Shown: positions 9,794 to 20,720 of the stretch, in pieces | Numbering within the stretch: the stretch's first letter is position 1 | Layout: each line of letters opens with the position of its first letter | Origin: Suillus spraguei | Lineage: Eukaryota; Basidiomycota; Agaricomycetes; Boletales; Suillaceae | Direction: 5' to 3' | NCBI GenBank assembly: GCA_016800925.1 | Contig: JABCPU010000578.1 | Location: 1 to 37,416, forward strand | Length of the DNA stretch: 37,416 bases | Notes under the pieces: model-generated | Told to the model about the DNA's origin: nothing | Databases searched by the model: none | Seen by the model: only the letters and a program-made list of their open reading frames with translations | Translations under genes and position numbers: made by a program

Positions 9794-11240
9794 ATGTTCC
9801 CCGCCGCATTGTTAACACTTCTAGTTTTTTCAATCACTGAATCGCCTGTTAAAGCTGGCAATTCCCCTACCTCCGTCCCCCTTACCAGGCTACACTTCTC
9901 CAATGGTACTAGTAACCTCTTGGAGCGCAATAGAGCTCGTGTGAAGGCCCTTGATTCCAGCATGCGCAGACAAGTTTTTAACGTTCCTTCGATACACGAA
10001 TATACGACCTACTTCCTAGCAGTTGACATTGGCAACCCCCCACAACTTGTAAGTTCAATACTGGGAAAACATGCGGTTGCTAATGCATTATTGAAGACAA
10101 CTTGGTTCTCGACAGCGGTAGCGCGAACACCTGGGTTCGTGCCTCAAAGTACAAGAAAACCGACACCAGCATGCCTACTGGCCAACCTGTAGCACTCACT
10201 TACGCTACTGGCTCCATCTCTGGTGTGACATACCAATGATATCATGAATTGAAAATACCTACGATTATCTATAGGAACCGAGTACCTCGACTACGTCACT
10301 GTCGGTCCTGGGCTCAGCGTCATGCAGTCGATCGGTGTTGTTGATAAAATAGCAGGCTTCCATCATTTTGACGGTCTCATTGGCATCGGGCCTGTAGCCT
10401 TGACAGTTGGCACCCTGCAAAAATCTCGGACAGAGCTGATCCCGACTGTCACTGACGAACTGGTTGGCCAAGGCGCCATTTCTGAAAACGTTGTTGGTAT
10501 CTTTTTCCAGCCATATGTCAGTCCGCCGCTAGAACCCACTGGACAAATCACCTTTGGTGGAACTGACCCTACCAAGTACAGCGGTAACATTACATACGCG
10601 TGAGCTACCTTGGCTCCTAGATTTACCCAAATTGATAGTAATTGTTTTGTTTCAGTCCTGCCGTCATCGGGCGTTCACGGGACTATTGGGGTGTCGGTTC
10701 GGGAATCGTATACAACAACAGGGTGATCTTAAGATCCACCACTGGTATCGTCGATTGTGGCACCGTCCTTATCGAGATTGCCACTGGTGTGTATCTACTG
10801 GAGTGCAGCGAGTAATAATTGTCTAATTAGCGTTCGATAGAGGCCTATCAGAAGTACATGTCCTTAACCGGCGCTGTATACGATAGTGCGACTCAACTTC
10901 TCACTATTTCTCAAGATAAATACGGTGACCTACGTAACTTGAACTTTTATATTAACGGCGTACGTCAATTCTGTCAGCCCTCAACCTTGTTCACCATTTT
11001 CCACAGAAAAGCTACGGTCTTACCCCTAACGCTCAAATGTGGCCTCGTTCTCTCAACAGCAGGGTTGGTGGTCAGGAGCGTTCCATATATCTCGTCATTG
11101 GCGACTATGGCCCGTACAATGGCCAAGATGACTTTTGTCTTGGCTACGTATTCATGCAGCGCTTCTACGTTGCGTACGATTTCACCAACTTCCGCGTCGG
11201 CTTTGCCACAACCCAGTTCACACGCGCCACCACCAACTAA
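9794..11240 (+). CDS. Secreted pepsin-like aspartic protease (A1 family, polyporopepsin-like), possibly inactive
   Basis: Exons read from splice sites: 9794-10048, 10097-10222, 10275-10599, 10656-10786, 10841-10959, 11007-11240. They give about 396 residues: signal peptide (LLTLLVF core), propeptide to about residue 80, then the two-lobed A1 protease. The first catalytic motif is VLDSGSANTWV (about residue 91), with flap YATGSISGTEY; the second half has GIVDCGTVLIEIAT (about residue 269) and ends FTNFRVGFATTQF. Two oddities: the second Asp motif is D-C-G instead of D-T/S-G, and joining exon 1 at the only canonical donor (GTAAGT, 10049) to exon 2 leaves the frame one base short. The total exon length (1190) is one less than a multiple of three. 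A weak alternative donor (GTTCAA, 10053) would restore frame. The gene is therefore either a recent pseudogene or spliced unusually. Confidence 0.85.
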
Positions 11241-11480
11241 TGTGGAATTGCCAAAGTAAACGGAGGACCATTTTGCAGACGCAAAGTAGCATACAGATCT
11301 GAAGGTTGTACGTACTCTTCTTAAATAGAAATGGTATCACCGTTGCGGAGGCACATCCTCGACACAGCGAATGGGTCGGCAACTGCGTGAGTAACATGGT
11401 TTCAAGAAACCAGAGAATACCTGCGGAACGGATTGTCGACGTTTTTATTGAGGATGAAATCTTTAGTCCCAAGCCAACTC
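11241..11480. other. Downstream flank of the protease gene
   Basis: About 240 bp between the protease stop codon and the MITE. It should hold the polyadenylation region, but no clear AATAAA signal or gene was seen. Confidence 0.4.
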
Positions 11481-11751
11481 ATCAGGAAATTCACACATTC
11501 CTTGACGTGCCCTTATGCAGACTTATTTACACTTAACTGCCTTGGTGAAATTGAATCTACTTGTCCAAAATTTCAATATGAGTGAATTCAGAAAAAAAAT
11601 GTTGAGATATATTAATATACATGTTTTATTATATTTCGCACTCAAAAAATATAAGATATGCCAGGTGAATGATGTGAGAGAGAGCAAACAAGTTTTGAGA
11701 TAAGTGAGTTAAGCTGATTAAGCACGTCAAGGAATGTGTGAATTTCCTGAT
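11481..11751. mobile_element. MITE, left copy (271 bp)
   Basis: The element begins ATCAGGAAATTCACACATTC and ends with its exact inverse complement. The perfect terminal inverted repeat is 30 bp long (ending ...TTGACGTGC inward). The interior is AT-rich and non-coding. It matches the copy at 16983-17252 with only about three differences. Target duplication is ambiguous because the outermost AT/AT could be either element or a 2-bp duplication; no longer flanking repeat is present. Confidence 0.85.
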
Positions 11752-12173
11752 GTCGTTTCAACTTGCACCCGTGCCATCATGTGAAGCGGAGCATTTGTCA
11801 CGGGTACATCAGGAAAACCCTCCCACGTAAACTTGGGCAAATTAGATCAATTTTGATAATTATGAAAAATTAGCTCTAAGAACGATAACATAGTACAAGC
11901 GAATGATAATTATTGGCAACTAGCGCAGTGTCACAAAACTATATCGATCTAAGTATGTATTGATGAACACTCATCAAGAACGTTACTATTCTATGTGCTG
12001 CTGCCGATTTTCGTGACGGAACGAAGAGAATCAGATATATTATCCAGCTAATGATATCTGTGAAAGTCCAGGATGAGCCGTGATTCCCAACTCTAAGGAG
12101 CCCTGCGACGCGTCAGGCGCAGTATGGACTCCCGCCTCGAAGGAGAAGGGCGAAGTGATGTAAGCTCACCTTA
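11752..12173 (-). other. 3' non-coding end of the DIRS-like element (presumed)
   Basis: About 420 bp between the left MITE and the stop codon of the tyrosine recombinase. No ORF was recognised. DIRS-type elements carry terminal repeats and an internal complementary region here, but no matching inverted or split repeat was identified against the other end. Confidence 0.4.
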
Positions 12174-13190
12174 TCAGCGTATTGGAGGCATAGTATAGTG
12201 AGTGAAGGGTTCCAAGGCAGGTGACTCTTGCAGGTAAGGTGCCAAAATTAACGCATGTTTGCGCAAATAAATGGTGAACGCTTCGCTCGACCACCTTCCC
12301 ATAGATTTGACCACGTCAAACGGCACTCCTCGAAGCAAATACTCCAAAGTTCCCCCAATTCGTAAGCCATGGCTTTTGAGATTTCCTAGTCCTGCTCTTT
12401 TAACTATTCCGCTGATCCGTTTCCAGAATTCGGACCTGGTTAATGGTCTCATGCCATTTTTGTGCTTCCAGGCGAAGAGGTGGCTATCTTGCGAAGGATC
12501 GTTGATTAAAAGGTGATTAAGGATAGCGGCTTTGGGGTCCGAGAGATCTTGTTGTTGCGCCCAGTATACTCCTTCTCCGGCCATTGCAACTTTGGTGCGT
12601 GGCAAAAATATCTTCGTTACTCTAAGTTCATGTCTATCTTCGACGTCCATCTCTAGATTCGAGCGCTTGACGTTTTTTGTTGGATCAAACGCTTTCATCG
12701 ACTTGACTGTGAGCTCTCCAGTGCGACATAGGCCATAAAAGGCACTCGTCAAACACGCGAATACTGCTGCGTTGAGAGGTGCTGATAGATTTAGATGGGT
12801 GCGGATGTCGAGAATGAATTTTACAGTGAAGGGTTCGTGTTTGAGTCGTTTGGAGGTATCCGGAGTGAGTTCTGATGCGCCGTCCAAGGATGCTTTGAGT
12901 TCGTCTTGCTGAATCTCCCAAGGCTGACCATGCAGTATATGCCAAGCTTTAACAGCATAGACGTAGTTTGATATTGTTTTTCCGGAATAGGACCCGGCGC
13001 AACTCGCAACAAAATTCAGCATGGTCCTCGTGTCCACTGGACATCTTTGCTCTTCTGGTACGCTCCTCTCGTCACAGAAGACGTGAAATACTAAAAGTCC
13101 TGCTCCATAACATTCTCTCGTTCCCGGTGCCCATGATAGATTCATTACGGTCAAGACCCACTGCAGGTCTTCTTCTGCAATCGCCAGAAA
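12174..13190 (-). CDS. Tyrosine recombinase of the DIRS-like element, open
   Basis: Open from about 13190 to the TAA/TGA region at 12174; the first ATG is at about 13145 and the frame upstream (EEDLQWVLTVMNLSW) continues the expected N-terminus, so the real start may come from a longer polyprotein. Counting from codon 13154, the catalytic set is complete: Arg144 (GLCRTGEL), His262-x-x-Arg265 (SHGLRIG), Trp288 (MGRWSS) and nucleophile Tyr296 (TIYLRKH). About 330 residues, the usual size. The enzyme would circularise and integrate cDNA by strand exchange without target duplication. This is the only intact protein of the element and could in principle act in trans. Confidence 0.85.
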   Translation of the reverse strand, partial: FLAIAEEDLQWVLTVMNLSWAPGTRECYGAGLLVFHVFCDERSVPEEQRCPVDTRTMLNFVASCAGSYSGKTISNYVYAVKAWHILHGQPWEIQQDELKASLDGASELTPDTSKRLKHEPFTVKFILDIRTHLNLSAPLNAAVFACLTSAFYGLCRTGELTVKSMKAFDPTKNVKRSNLEMDVEDRHELRVTKIFLPRTKVAMAGEGVYWAQQQDLSDPKAAILNHLLINDPSQDSHLFAWKHKNGMRPLTRSEFWKRISGIVKRAGLGNLKSHGLRIGGTLEYLLRGVPFDVVKSMGRWSSEAFTIYLRKHALILAPYLQESPALEPFTHYTMPPIR

Positions 13191-13347
13191 ACGTCCATCT
13201 GCTCCTCTCGCTATTCTGGTTTCTGACGGAAACCAGAGTTTTAGTCTCTCTCACGCTAGACAGTGTGGACGCAATTGCGAGGGTATTGGTATGAGACCTG
13301 TCTTATATGGTAAAGGTTTCGCTATGGGGTCTGGTGGAAGAGGTGCG

Positions 13348-15380
13348 CTAAAGCGCGAGTCCAGACGGATATTGCTGTCTCTGGTGGATATGATAGAGCG
13401 CGTCACTGATGATACCTGTGTCTTTTTCAACAGTTTCATTGGAACTGTTGAGAGCAGATGTGACGGGGGCAACTGATTGGATTCCGTCTGTACTATATCT
13501 TCTCGGATCTGTAGAGGCAATGAATGGATCGACAATGAATGGATCAAGCGCTGTGGGAATGGGGAGATCTGGCAATAGGTCTTTTGCGCTGCCGTAGACT
13601 CCTCTGGAAGGATCATCTGCGGGGTTTTCTTTGCTAGCGATGTATGTGGGGTGAAATGAGTAAGATGCGGCGGAATTGTCGATAAAGATGAAGATTCGAC
13701 GAAAGACCTTGTTGACGACTGAATTCCTACTGCGTCCGTTTCTCCAGCCCTCGATGACTCCTTGATTGTCCCCAAAGACTTTGAAATGACATTGTGATCC
13801 TCCCATCCCGACAAGGTAGATAATAAGTAGCTCAAAGCCGACAGCTTCTGCCCACCCGATGTCTTTTTTTACCATTGAGGGTTTGCCATCCTTTTCGAAG
13901 ACGCCAGGCTCGCCATTTGACTCCGATTGTGATAGCGATTCCAAACCCAGAGCTAGCATCTGAATATGCTTCTGGGTTATACAGACTGAGAGGTCTAGGG
14001 ATTGTGCGTCCGACGAAAGAGCTCCGCAACAGAGTTTTCCACCAGGAAAGATCAGAATTGAGGCTTTTGACAGGCCTTCGTGGGAGAAAAGGCTTATCAA
14101 AAGCGAGGCACAACATAGCTTCGAGCGACGTAAGATATGCGCGTCCTTTCGAACAACAAGCGTGGTATGTAGCAACTTACCGTATAGTTGCTGTATGTCA
14201 TTGAGCACGTGGGTACTGCGGTTTTGCCAAACTTCGATTGCTGATAGATACTTCTTCTTTTTATTCTCGTCGAGGTAGACTTTGTTCTGCGCCAAGTCCC
14301 ACATAATGCCAATGTATGGATTGACATACGCGAAGTCCTTGTCCTTGAGAGGTTCCCAGGGAATATTGAGCTCGTCTGAGGCATCGTCAATGTCCGATAA
14401 GTTACAGGAGAACTTCGCGTCCTCGATTGACCTGGGTGATGCTCCCGACAGATCTCTAATTGGAAACTGACAGTCTTCATCGAACTCTTCCAAAGAGCCG
14501 TCCTCGAATATGAAGCCTCCAAACCATATTCTCCCCCCATCCTGATGCTTCCCTCTTTCAACGATATCTTGGTGCCATGTCCGTCTCTTTTCATTGTAGT
14601 CTGGAATGTACTGTTTGAGAATGCGTATGAACATATGGTCATCAACCCATCTAGATGCGGGCCCGATTCCTTGAGAACGAAATAAATCAAGTCCTGCATC
14701 AGCAAGGGACCCGTATGCTCCCGCCAAAGGACGCTGACCAAAACACATACAAGTGTCGATGCAAAAAAGGTCGTCGGAGATACGGGCAACTGACCCTGGC
14801 CATTGTGATGGATGAATGGGTACAGTGCGGTATGCCTCTGATATGTCCCTGATCGCGATTTGCGATCCCGGTGGTAAACGACTGATTGTAAGTGCAATGA
14901 CATGGAAGGTACCCCAAGTACTGGGGAAAATTATCGGAATTGATGTAAGAATTGATAGAAGAATTAGGAAACTTCGAGGAAGCGGCATGAGGAAATGAAA
15001 AAGTTCTGAATGATGCGATAGCATCCAGGGCGGCCTGGCTTGGGGATGATGGAAAAAGGAGATGTTTGAAAAGGACCGATGAGGTCCTCGACTTCTTTTG
15101 CTCGAAGCGGTCCGATATACCTTCCCTTCTTAAGCTCAGTTTGGACAATATTAAGGAATTCTTGTTGATATGTAACAATAGATTGCTTGTTCGGCGGGGA
15201 TTGAGTGATGCTAATAGTAGGAATATGAAGACAAAGCCTCGACGCAATCCTTCGGGTATATGTGGGTACCTGTCAAGAAGACCATTTGACGCCAGCTTCG
15301 ACTCCCAAACCTTCGGATTATATGGGGTAAGTGCTTCAAGCCTTCTGTGCTCGAGGACACGTCTGAGCTCCGTGAGTGGA
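13348..15380 (-). pseudogene. DIRS-like reverse transcriptase / RNase H, frameshifted
   Basis: The RT N-terminal part (VLEHRRLEALTPYNPKVWES and PLRAKEVEDLIG) lies at about 15060-15350 and changes frame near 15225 and near 15050. From 15024 a 558-codon ORF carries motif A (IAIRDISEAYRTVPI), FGQRPLAGAYG and the catalytic WVDDHMF (Y/W-V-D-D box, about 14640-14660). The RNase H domain is split: the segment with YSDASSGFGIAI (catalytic Asp) lies in another frame at about 13870-14110, while flanking parts (DIGWAEAVGFELL and GDNQGVIEGW) are in the ORF frame. Two compensating shifts therefore replace about 80 residues in the middle of the long ORF. It is not functional as it stands. Confidence 0.85.
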
Positions 15381-15473
15381 GGCACCACATCCTGAACAAA
15401 AGTGCCTTTGATCGTGAGTACTTTCTGAACACCCGCTGACTCGTTGCCAGTCGCTGCAGATTGACTTGCCGTC

Positions 15474-16882
15474 TCACATGGTGAGGAGTTTGCCAATGCG
15501 GGAGCATAGGGTGTCGAAAGTGTTGTCCCAAGTTCGAAGTGCCTTGCACTCGATAATCCTGTGAGGGTTTCGTCCGAGGCAGACAGCGCAAGCGGAGAGG
15601 ACTCCTCCGTTTGCGCTCGAATGAAAATCCTGACGTTGCCTTTTCCCCCTGCCCGAGTGTTCGGGCGAAGCTGATTGCTTGCGAGAGTCTTTCCAGTCTC
15701 GTTGTCTCGATGAGCTAGTACATTGATCGGACTGTGGCAAGAGATGATGTGCATATAATGCAGCATGTGGCGTGAGGCGTGTAGCGAGTGGTATGTAGCA
15801 TGTAGCGGGTGACATGTAGCGTGAAGCGGGTGGTATATAGCGAGTGTGGCATGTAGCATGTAGCGGGAGGCATGTAGTGTGAAGCGGGTAGCATGTGGCG
15901 AGTGTGGCATCAACAAATTTAAAAATTTTCCAATAAAAAACGAAGATAATTGATTAGTTTCATTGTTATACGTTGTTTCAAGTAGATACTGACCTTGTAG
16001 TCGCGAGCATTGTCTCGTTTATTGCGTTCTTCCCAATATACCTTCTCCCTCATGTCTTGTAGAACCTTCTCATTGACGACGGAGATGTCGTACGGTCCGA
16101 CTGAGGACTTTGCAGCGACGTGCCATCGTCTCCGTTGCTCGGCTTGATAGGTCAAGAGAGTCTTATGGGCTATGGGATCTCTTAAAGAGCGATACTTGTG
16201 AACTTGGATGTTCATCCAGAAGTGCGCCATCATTCGAATTCTATCTTCGGCCAATCCACTTCCCCTATTGCTGTCAGAAAACGAGGACAAGCTTGGCAAA
16301 ATTCCTCGAATGGTAGATCTTCATCGTTCAGTACTGATCGCGCGTTTCGCGTGGAAGCAGAAGACACCCAGGCTGTTGAGCCGTCTGCCAGCGTGGAAAG
16401 GATCATGGCGTCATCATCAATGGTTTTTTTTTGATACTGGCTTCGTCTAAGCCGTCATTGGTGAAGTACCACAACTCAATGTACTCTCCCTTATCGAGCT
16501 TTCGGAGAACATAGGAACATGGCGTGATAGCCGGCTCATTAGGAATGCCTGTTTCAAGAATTGGAGTGTACTTGTGCTTGTTTTTCTTTTTCTCTTCTTT
16601 GCACGCTGCTTCCTCTTCGTCGATTCTTTCTTGGCTAAGCCTTTCTTGTTCGTCTTCGTCTAGCCTCTCGCGATGTTCGCGCTGCTCTCTGTCATCATCT
16701 AGCTGTTGTTGCCATAGCACCTTGACTGCGTCGTTATTGGCTTCCCAGATGTTCCTAAGCAGTTGCATCGCTTGTGCTTCCGTCGTATTCTCATTGACTA
16801 GCTGTGCGCGAATATTCTCAAATACATCCGCAGCGTAGTCCGGGCAAATGTTCAGATTTGGATCATTTCGAATTCTCGGCAT
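15474..16882 (-). pseudogene. DIRS-like gag / ORF1, frameshifted
   Basis: The likely start is ATG at 16882 (MPRIRNDPNLNICPDY), not the ATG at 16996, which lies in the MITE. The first part has a charged coiled-coil-like stretch (REQREHRERLDEDEQERLSQ). A run of nine A's at about 16425 shifts the frame; the reading resumes as DDDAMILSTLADGSTAWVSS and FEEFCQACPRFLTAI. A second shift near 16265 leads to RIRMMAHFWMNIQVHKYRS and YQAEQRRRWH. Further on, the segment CAVCLGRNPHRIIEC (about 15560-15600) looks like the nucleic-acid-binding Cys/His region. The family match is from memory of mushroom DIRS ORF1 proteins. Confidence 0.72.
15784..15911. repeat. Minisatellite, about 57-bp unit, 2.2 copies
   Basis: Units start at 15784, 15840 and 15898 with GCGAGTG and share the order TAGCATGTAGCGGG...GTGAAGCGGGT. 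Each is itself built from imperfect 10-11 bp words of the type GCATGTAGCG. On the minus strand it encodes repeated HATCH/LHA-like residues inside the gag-RT junction of the DIRS-like element. Confidence 0.8.
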
Positions 16883-16982
16883 GTTGGAATAGAAACTATA
16901 CGAGAGTTGATGCAAAGAACTGAGTGTAGACGAGCAGTGAAGAGACTTGAGAGTACTACTGTAGTAGTACGAAGCAAGAAGC

Positions 16983-17252
16983 ATCAGGAAATTCACACAT
17001 TCCTTGACGTGCCCTTATGCAGACTTATTTACACTTAACTGCCTTGGTGAAATTGAATCTACTTGTCCAAAATTTCAATGTGAGTGAATTCAGAAAAAAA
17101 TGTTGAGATATATTAATATACATGTTTTATTATATTTCGCACTCAAAAAATATAAGATATGCCAGGTGAATGATGTGAGAGAGAGCAAACAAGTTTTGAG
17201 ATAAGTGAGTTAAGCTGATTAAGCACGTCAAGAAATGTGTGAATTTCCTGAT
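16983..17252. mobile_element. MITE, right copy (270 bp)
   Basis: Same orientation and nearly the same sequence as 11481-11751: differences are an A/G change (CAATGTGAG), a run of 7 instead of 8 A's, and one G/A change in the right terminal repeat. Its left end lies 100 bp upstream of the DIRS gag ATG. The reverse-strand ATG in its terminal repeat artificially extends the gag ORF to 16996. Confidence 0.85.
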
Positions 17253-17389
17253 GAGGTGGGAAACACGAAAAGTCGTGTCGCCACATAGACATAATTCTAT
17301 CTTTAGTTCTCGTACCTCGAACTCATATAGAATACGACATAGTCTACTTGTATGTACGTATTTTGTGGGATGGCTGTGGGATTTGAAAT

Positions 17390-17740
17390 TTAAAACTTCG
17401 AGTCTATGCAATCATTGGCTCTGGCTCCGGCGAGCTGAAGGAGGTAGATTGGGTGGCGTGGGACTGTTGTTTGACTCTTTCTCTCCTTGGGAGGAACATC
17501 ACTGAATGTTTTCTTAAATCTTTGTGTGCGCGCGAGGTACATGAGCGCCGCTCGCATGCCCTTTTGTTCGTTCAGCAGGTATTTGATGTTGCACCTGCGT
17601 GGGCTGACTTCCAATCTCAGGGAGTCTCGTTATCTCGCGAAGGATGGGCATGTCAGTAGAAAATGATGGACTGTTTCCTCGTGCGTGGCAGTTATTCTTT
17701 TGCACCCTATCTCTTGCCTCCCAACATTAATACAGCCTGC
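17390..17740 (-). pseudogene. LINE (non-LTR retrotransposon) ORF2 C-terminal tail
   Basis: Minus-strand reading gives THEETVHHFLLTCPSF (about 17640-17690), the Cys/His-containing tail motif of fungal Tad/I-like LINE ORF2 proteins. It is followed by RDSLRLEVSPRRCNIKYLL and AALMYLARTQRFKKTF, ending with a stop at 17390-17392. A TAA replaces the usual Tyr after SFAR, so the frame is dead. The RT and endonuclease parts are missing. Confidence 0.72.
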
Positions 17741-18139
17741 ACTAAGTCTACAGTCACTCCTCCATATATGAATATCTATGCATGATACAAGTCAGTTCAA
17801 TGCAGAGGTTCGTTTGGACAAAACTCATCTCCCTTCGTGCAGTCCACTGTTCACAACACTCAAATCACAAACATGCTATGTCGTCAGCCCATCGCCGCAT
17901 CACCGGTCACCCTCTGGCCTCTACCAATTCACCCCTTCGGCGTCAACCATGCGAGCAGCCTGTGAATCTCATGAAAGACCGTCGACCTTTATCAACATAC
18001 TTAGTATCACACGTGTAGAGATCCCAAAAACTATTTGCTTCAATGAAGCAAACATTTTCTCTTGTTCACACTACCTTTACTAAGACCAGTGCACAACAGA
18101 AATTGTAAATGGTTGGTCTAATCCTATGCGAACCTGCCG
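17741..18139. other. Spacer without a recognised gene
   Basis: No supported ORF or repeat. It separates the LINE tail from the 3' flank shared by the two DUF4238 copies (from about 18140). Confidence 0.4.
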
Positions 18140-18261
18140 TGAGTCTGAAAATCGGTATCTCCTCAACGAGTCTTCCTTTCATTCAAAAAATACATGTACA
18201 ACTGATGCGTCCAATCAGTAAGTGATTTACAAGATCAATCCGAACAAGCTGATTTAATCAT

Positions 18262-20720
18262 TCAGGTACTCCCAGTGGCTTCTTCCTCTTCAAACAGCTT
18301 AGAACTCAAGCCCGGCGAAAACCCATCCAGTATAAAGTCCAAACAATTCCTCCTGTGCTTCCCCAACCACGCAAGACAACCGACGATGGCCATCTCATCT
18401 ATCCACTTTCTAACGCTTTGGCTTATAGTGTTCCCTCCTGGCGACGGCTCATATCCTGGGAGTGATCTCTGCAGTATCACATTCATATTCGAGAAAATTA
18501 ACTTTGATTGTTCTTCTGGTATCTCGTAAAGGAGCCGGGCCTTGGGCCTCTCGCGTGGCTGTGAAGAGTACGGTTCTGGAAGGGACCCCAACATTGTGCG
18601 ACCAAGACATTGGATTATAGAAGCCGTTAACTGGTAATAACTCTGACTGATGGGATTGGTGGTCGGTCCAGCCATGCTGCATATTCCTCGTAATGAATAT
18701 GCCATATGGAAACCGGAACAGAAATTTGATGGTGAAGCGCGTTTATACATGATTCGTGCGACATTCCCAACAAATTTGTCTGTTGGAGTGTCTTTCTTGA
18801 ATAGTCTCGACAAGATTTCGGGGGCCTCTGGGCTGATACACGAGAGCGCATGCCACACTGCAGGGCTGCTTGACGCACGTGCAAGAAAGCTCACTATGGT
18901 GACTTCATCTTGGAGCTCTTCCAATACCCCTTCACCTCCAGACATCACTGCGCCCAGTCTGCTCATGCAAGGTATCATGAACTGGAAGAGTTGAGAAGAC
19001 GACTTATTTGAAATTGAAGGGAGTAAGGGAGCGAAACTGACGCCCTCTCCGATAGGCATATCATCGTCCGAGTCTTTGCAGACCTTGAAAGGCTTTTCGA
19101 CTTCTCGGCTGATTTCGTCTGCGAATGAAGTGGGCTTTGCCTTCTCCATGATTCTAAAGACTACATGTGCCCTGTCGTATGCCGTTTCGAACTGCTTGCT
19201 GCCCGTGCATATCTGCATCAGAAACACATAAGCACTTCATCAACGAGTGTTAGTGGGTCCTCGTCCTGGTCGAGGACAGCCGCTGACGACTGTAATGGTT
19301 GACGAAGAGCCAACACTTCTGCTTCCATCATACTCGTCAATTGCGTGATGAGCGGAACGAGCAGCTCGCTCGCATGAAATTGGCTGGCAAACTCCGGAAC
19401 GCACGTGCGGTGCGGAGCATACCCTCCCTTGACAGGAAGGTTAAAGATCCTGTCTTCGTCACGTTGACTAATACAACGAATTGAACTCCAATGTTTGGGG
19501 TCGCGACAGTTTTGTGATTTCGAACACAAAACTGTCACTCCCCCCTTCCTGGGAGGATCTGTACCGTGCAAGTGACATTGCGGATTCGAAATTTACGCGG
19601 TTGATGTGTGTACCGTGTTCCCCACTGGCGTAAATTGGAGTTGCTGGTACTGGATTCACGTTGAGCAAGGAGCTCACGAATACACCCGGCTTCATATACA
19701 TATTTCTTTCCATTCTGGACGTGATATCACATGGCGCAGGACGATAGCAATGCGAGGACTGACTACGAATATGCGGTGCAGGCCTGGGCAACCACCTCCC
19801 AAACCTTCCCATAAACCAAATGCGTTATGCGAGATGATGAATTCTTCCCCTTCCGTGGCTTCCCAGATACTGAAGAAGTAACTGTTCGCGTGGATGTGAT
19901 AAGTGTAAGCTGGGAAGTGTTCGAGATCAGGTGGGATGTGTGATTCAAGCATCATTTGTTGAAGACCTTCTTCGCCGTACTTCTCTACGAGTTCTGCAGC
20001 GTCTCGCATGATGTCCGAATGAGACGTGTCCAGATAGTATCTGAGAAAGTGTAGCCATATCTCGACAGGAGATTGAATACCCTTGGTCTTCATGAAGGCC
20101 TCAATCCACTGACGGGCTCCTGCGTTCTCCGGGTGATCCGCCTGGAAGTAGGTACCAGAATATGATACATTGCGATAGTGCATGATAAACAGGAACTTTC
20201 GCAGGAGCTCTAGCGACCTCCGGTTCAGAGTAAAAGTACCCTGAGGAAGCGCTTTATGCAAGTCCATGATAACGGAGGCTGCTTGGCATTCGAGTTCCGC
20301 TAATTTCCCTTCTAGTTCGTTGATGTTATTGGTGTTGCGGACATCTTGGTAGACATTCGTTACGCCGTAAACCATTCCAATAGGACGAATGTCAAGGCTG
20401 CCCGTGGCGATATCATAGTAGTAGATATATTCAGGATCAATACCGGTGCGTCGAAATTCTGTTCGTCGTTCTGTTGTGGACCTGCAAATGATATTATTCA
20501 GTATTATGGTTTAGTGTCCACCCACAGAGCGCTCGAGAGAGACTCTGAAGACGCACTTCACAGGTCCAACTTGGAATCTTCGTAATATGAATCGTGGAAT
20601 GAAATGCTGATATTGTGTCGTAGGCGTACATAAACTCGGAGAGCTATCTGTCTTCTGAGCTTCTTCTGCAAGCTCCGTTCCGGGTTGTTGTTTTAGTGTA
20701 TTCCTGCGACGTCGTGTCAT
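18262..20720 (-). pseudogene. DUF4238-family protein gene, copy A; N-terminal half intact, C-terminal half frameshifted
   Basis: The start is ATG 20720 (MTRRRRN). Exon 1 is 20557-20720, an intron of 75 bp follows (20482-20556, GTGCGT...TTGCAG), and exon 2 opens at 20481. The N-terminus contains YQHFIPRFILRRFQ (about residues 37-50), the signature of DUF4238 proteins, whose biochemical role is unknown. The frame is open to about 19700, where a 5-bp length difference from copy B shifts it. Further single-base losses at about 19480 (EFNS) and about 19225 (VLMCF then TGA) break it again, after which 18262-19227 is open to the TGA. Copy B is open across all these points. A full product would be near 795 residues. 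No signal peptide or membrane segment is seen. Confidence 0.8.

Larger units (their letters stand above)
12174..16982 (-). mobile_element. DIRS-like retrotransposon (gag, RT/RNase H, tyrosine recombinase), mostly decayed
   Basis: Reading leftwards from 16882: a gag-like protein, a Cys/His segment, reverse transcriptase with RNase H, then a tyrosine recombinase. RT plus tyrosine recombinase without a DDE integrase defines the DIRS order. The gag and RT regions are frameshifted several times, while the recombinase is open over its full length. A 271-bp MITE abuts each side. True element termini were not found. Confidence 0.85.

Noticed and set aside
16883..16996. Gag start at 16996 giving a longer N-terminus
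   Set aside because: The first codons lie in the MITE terminal repeat; the internal Met at 16882 matches the expected ORF1 start.
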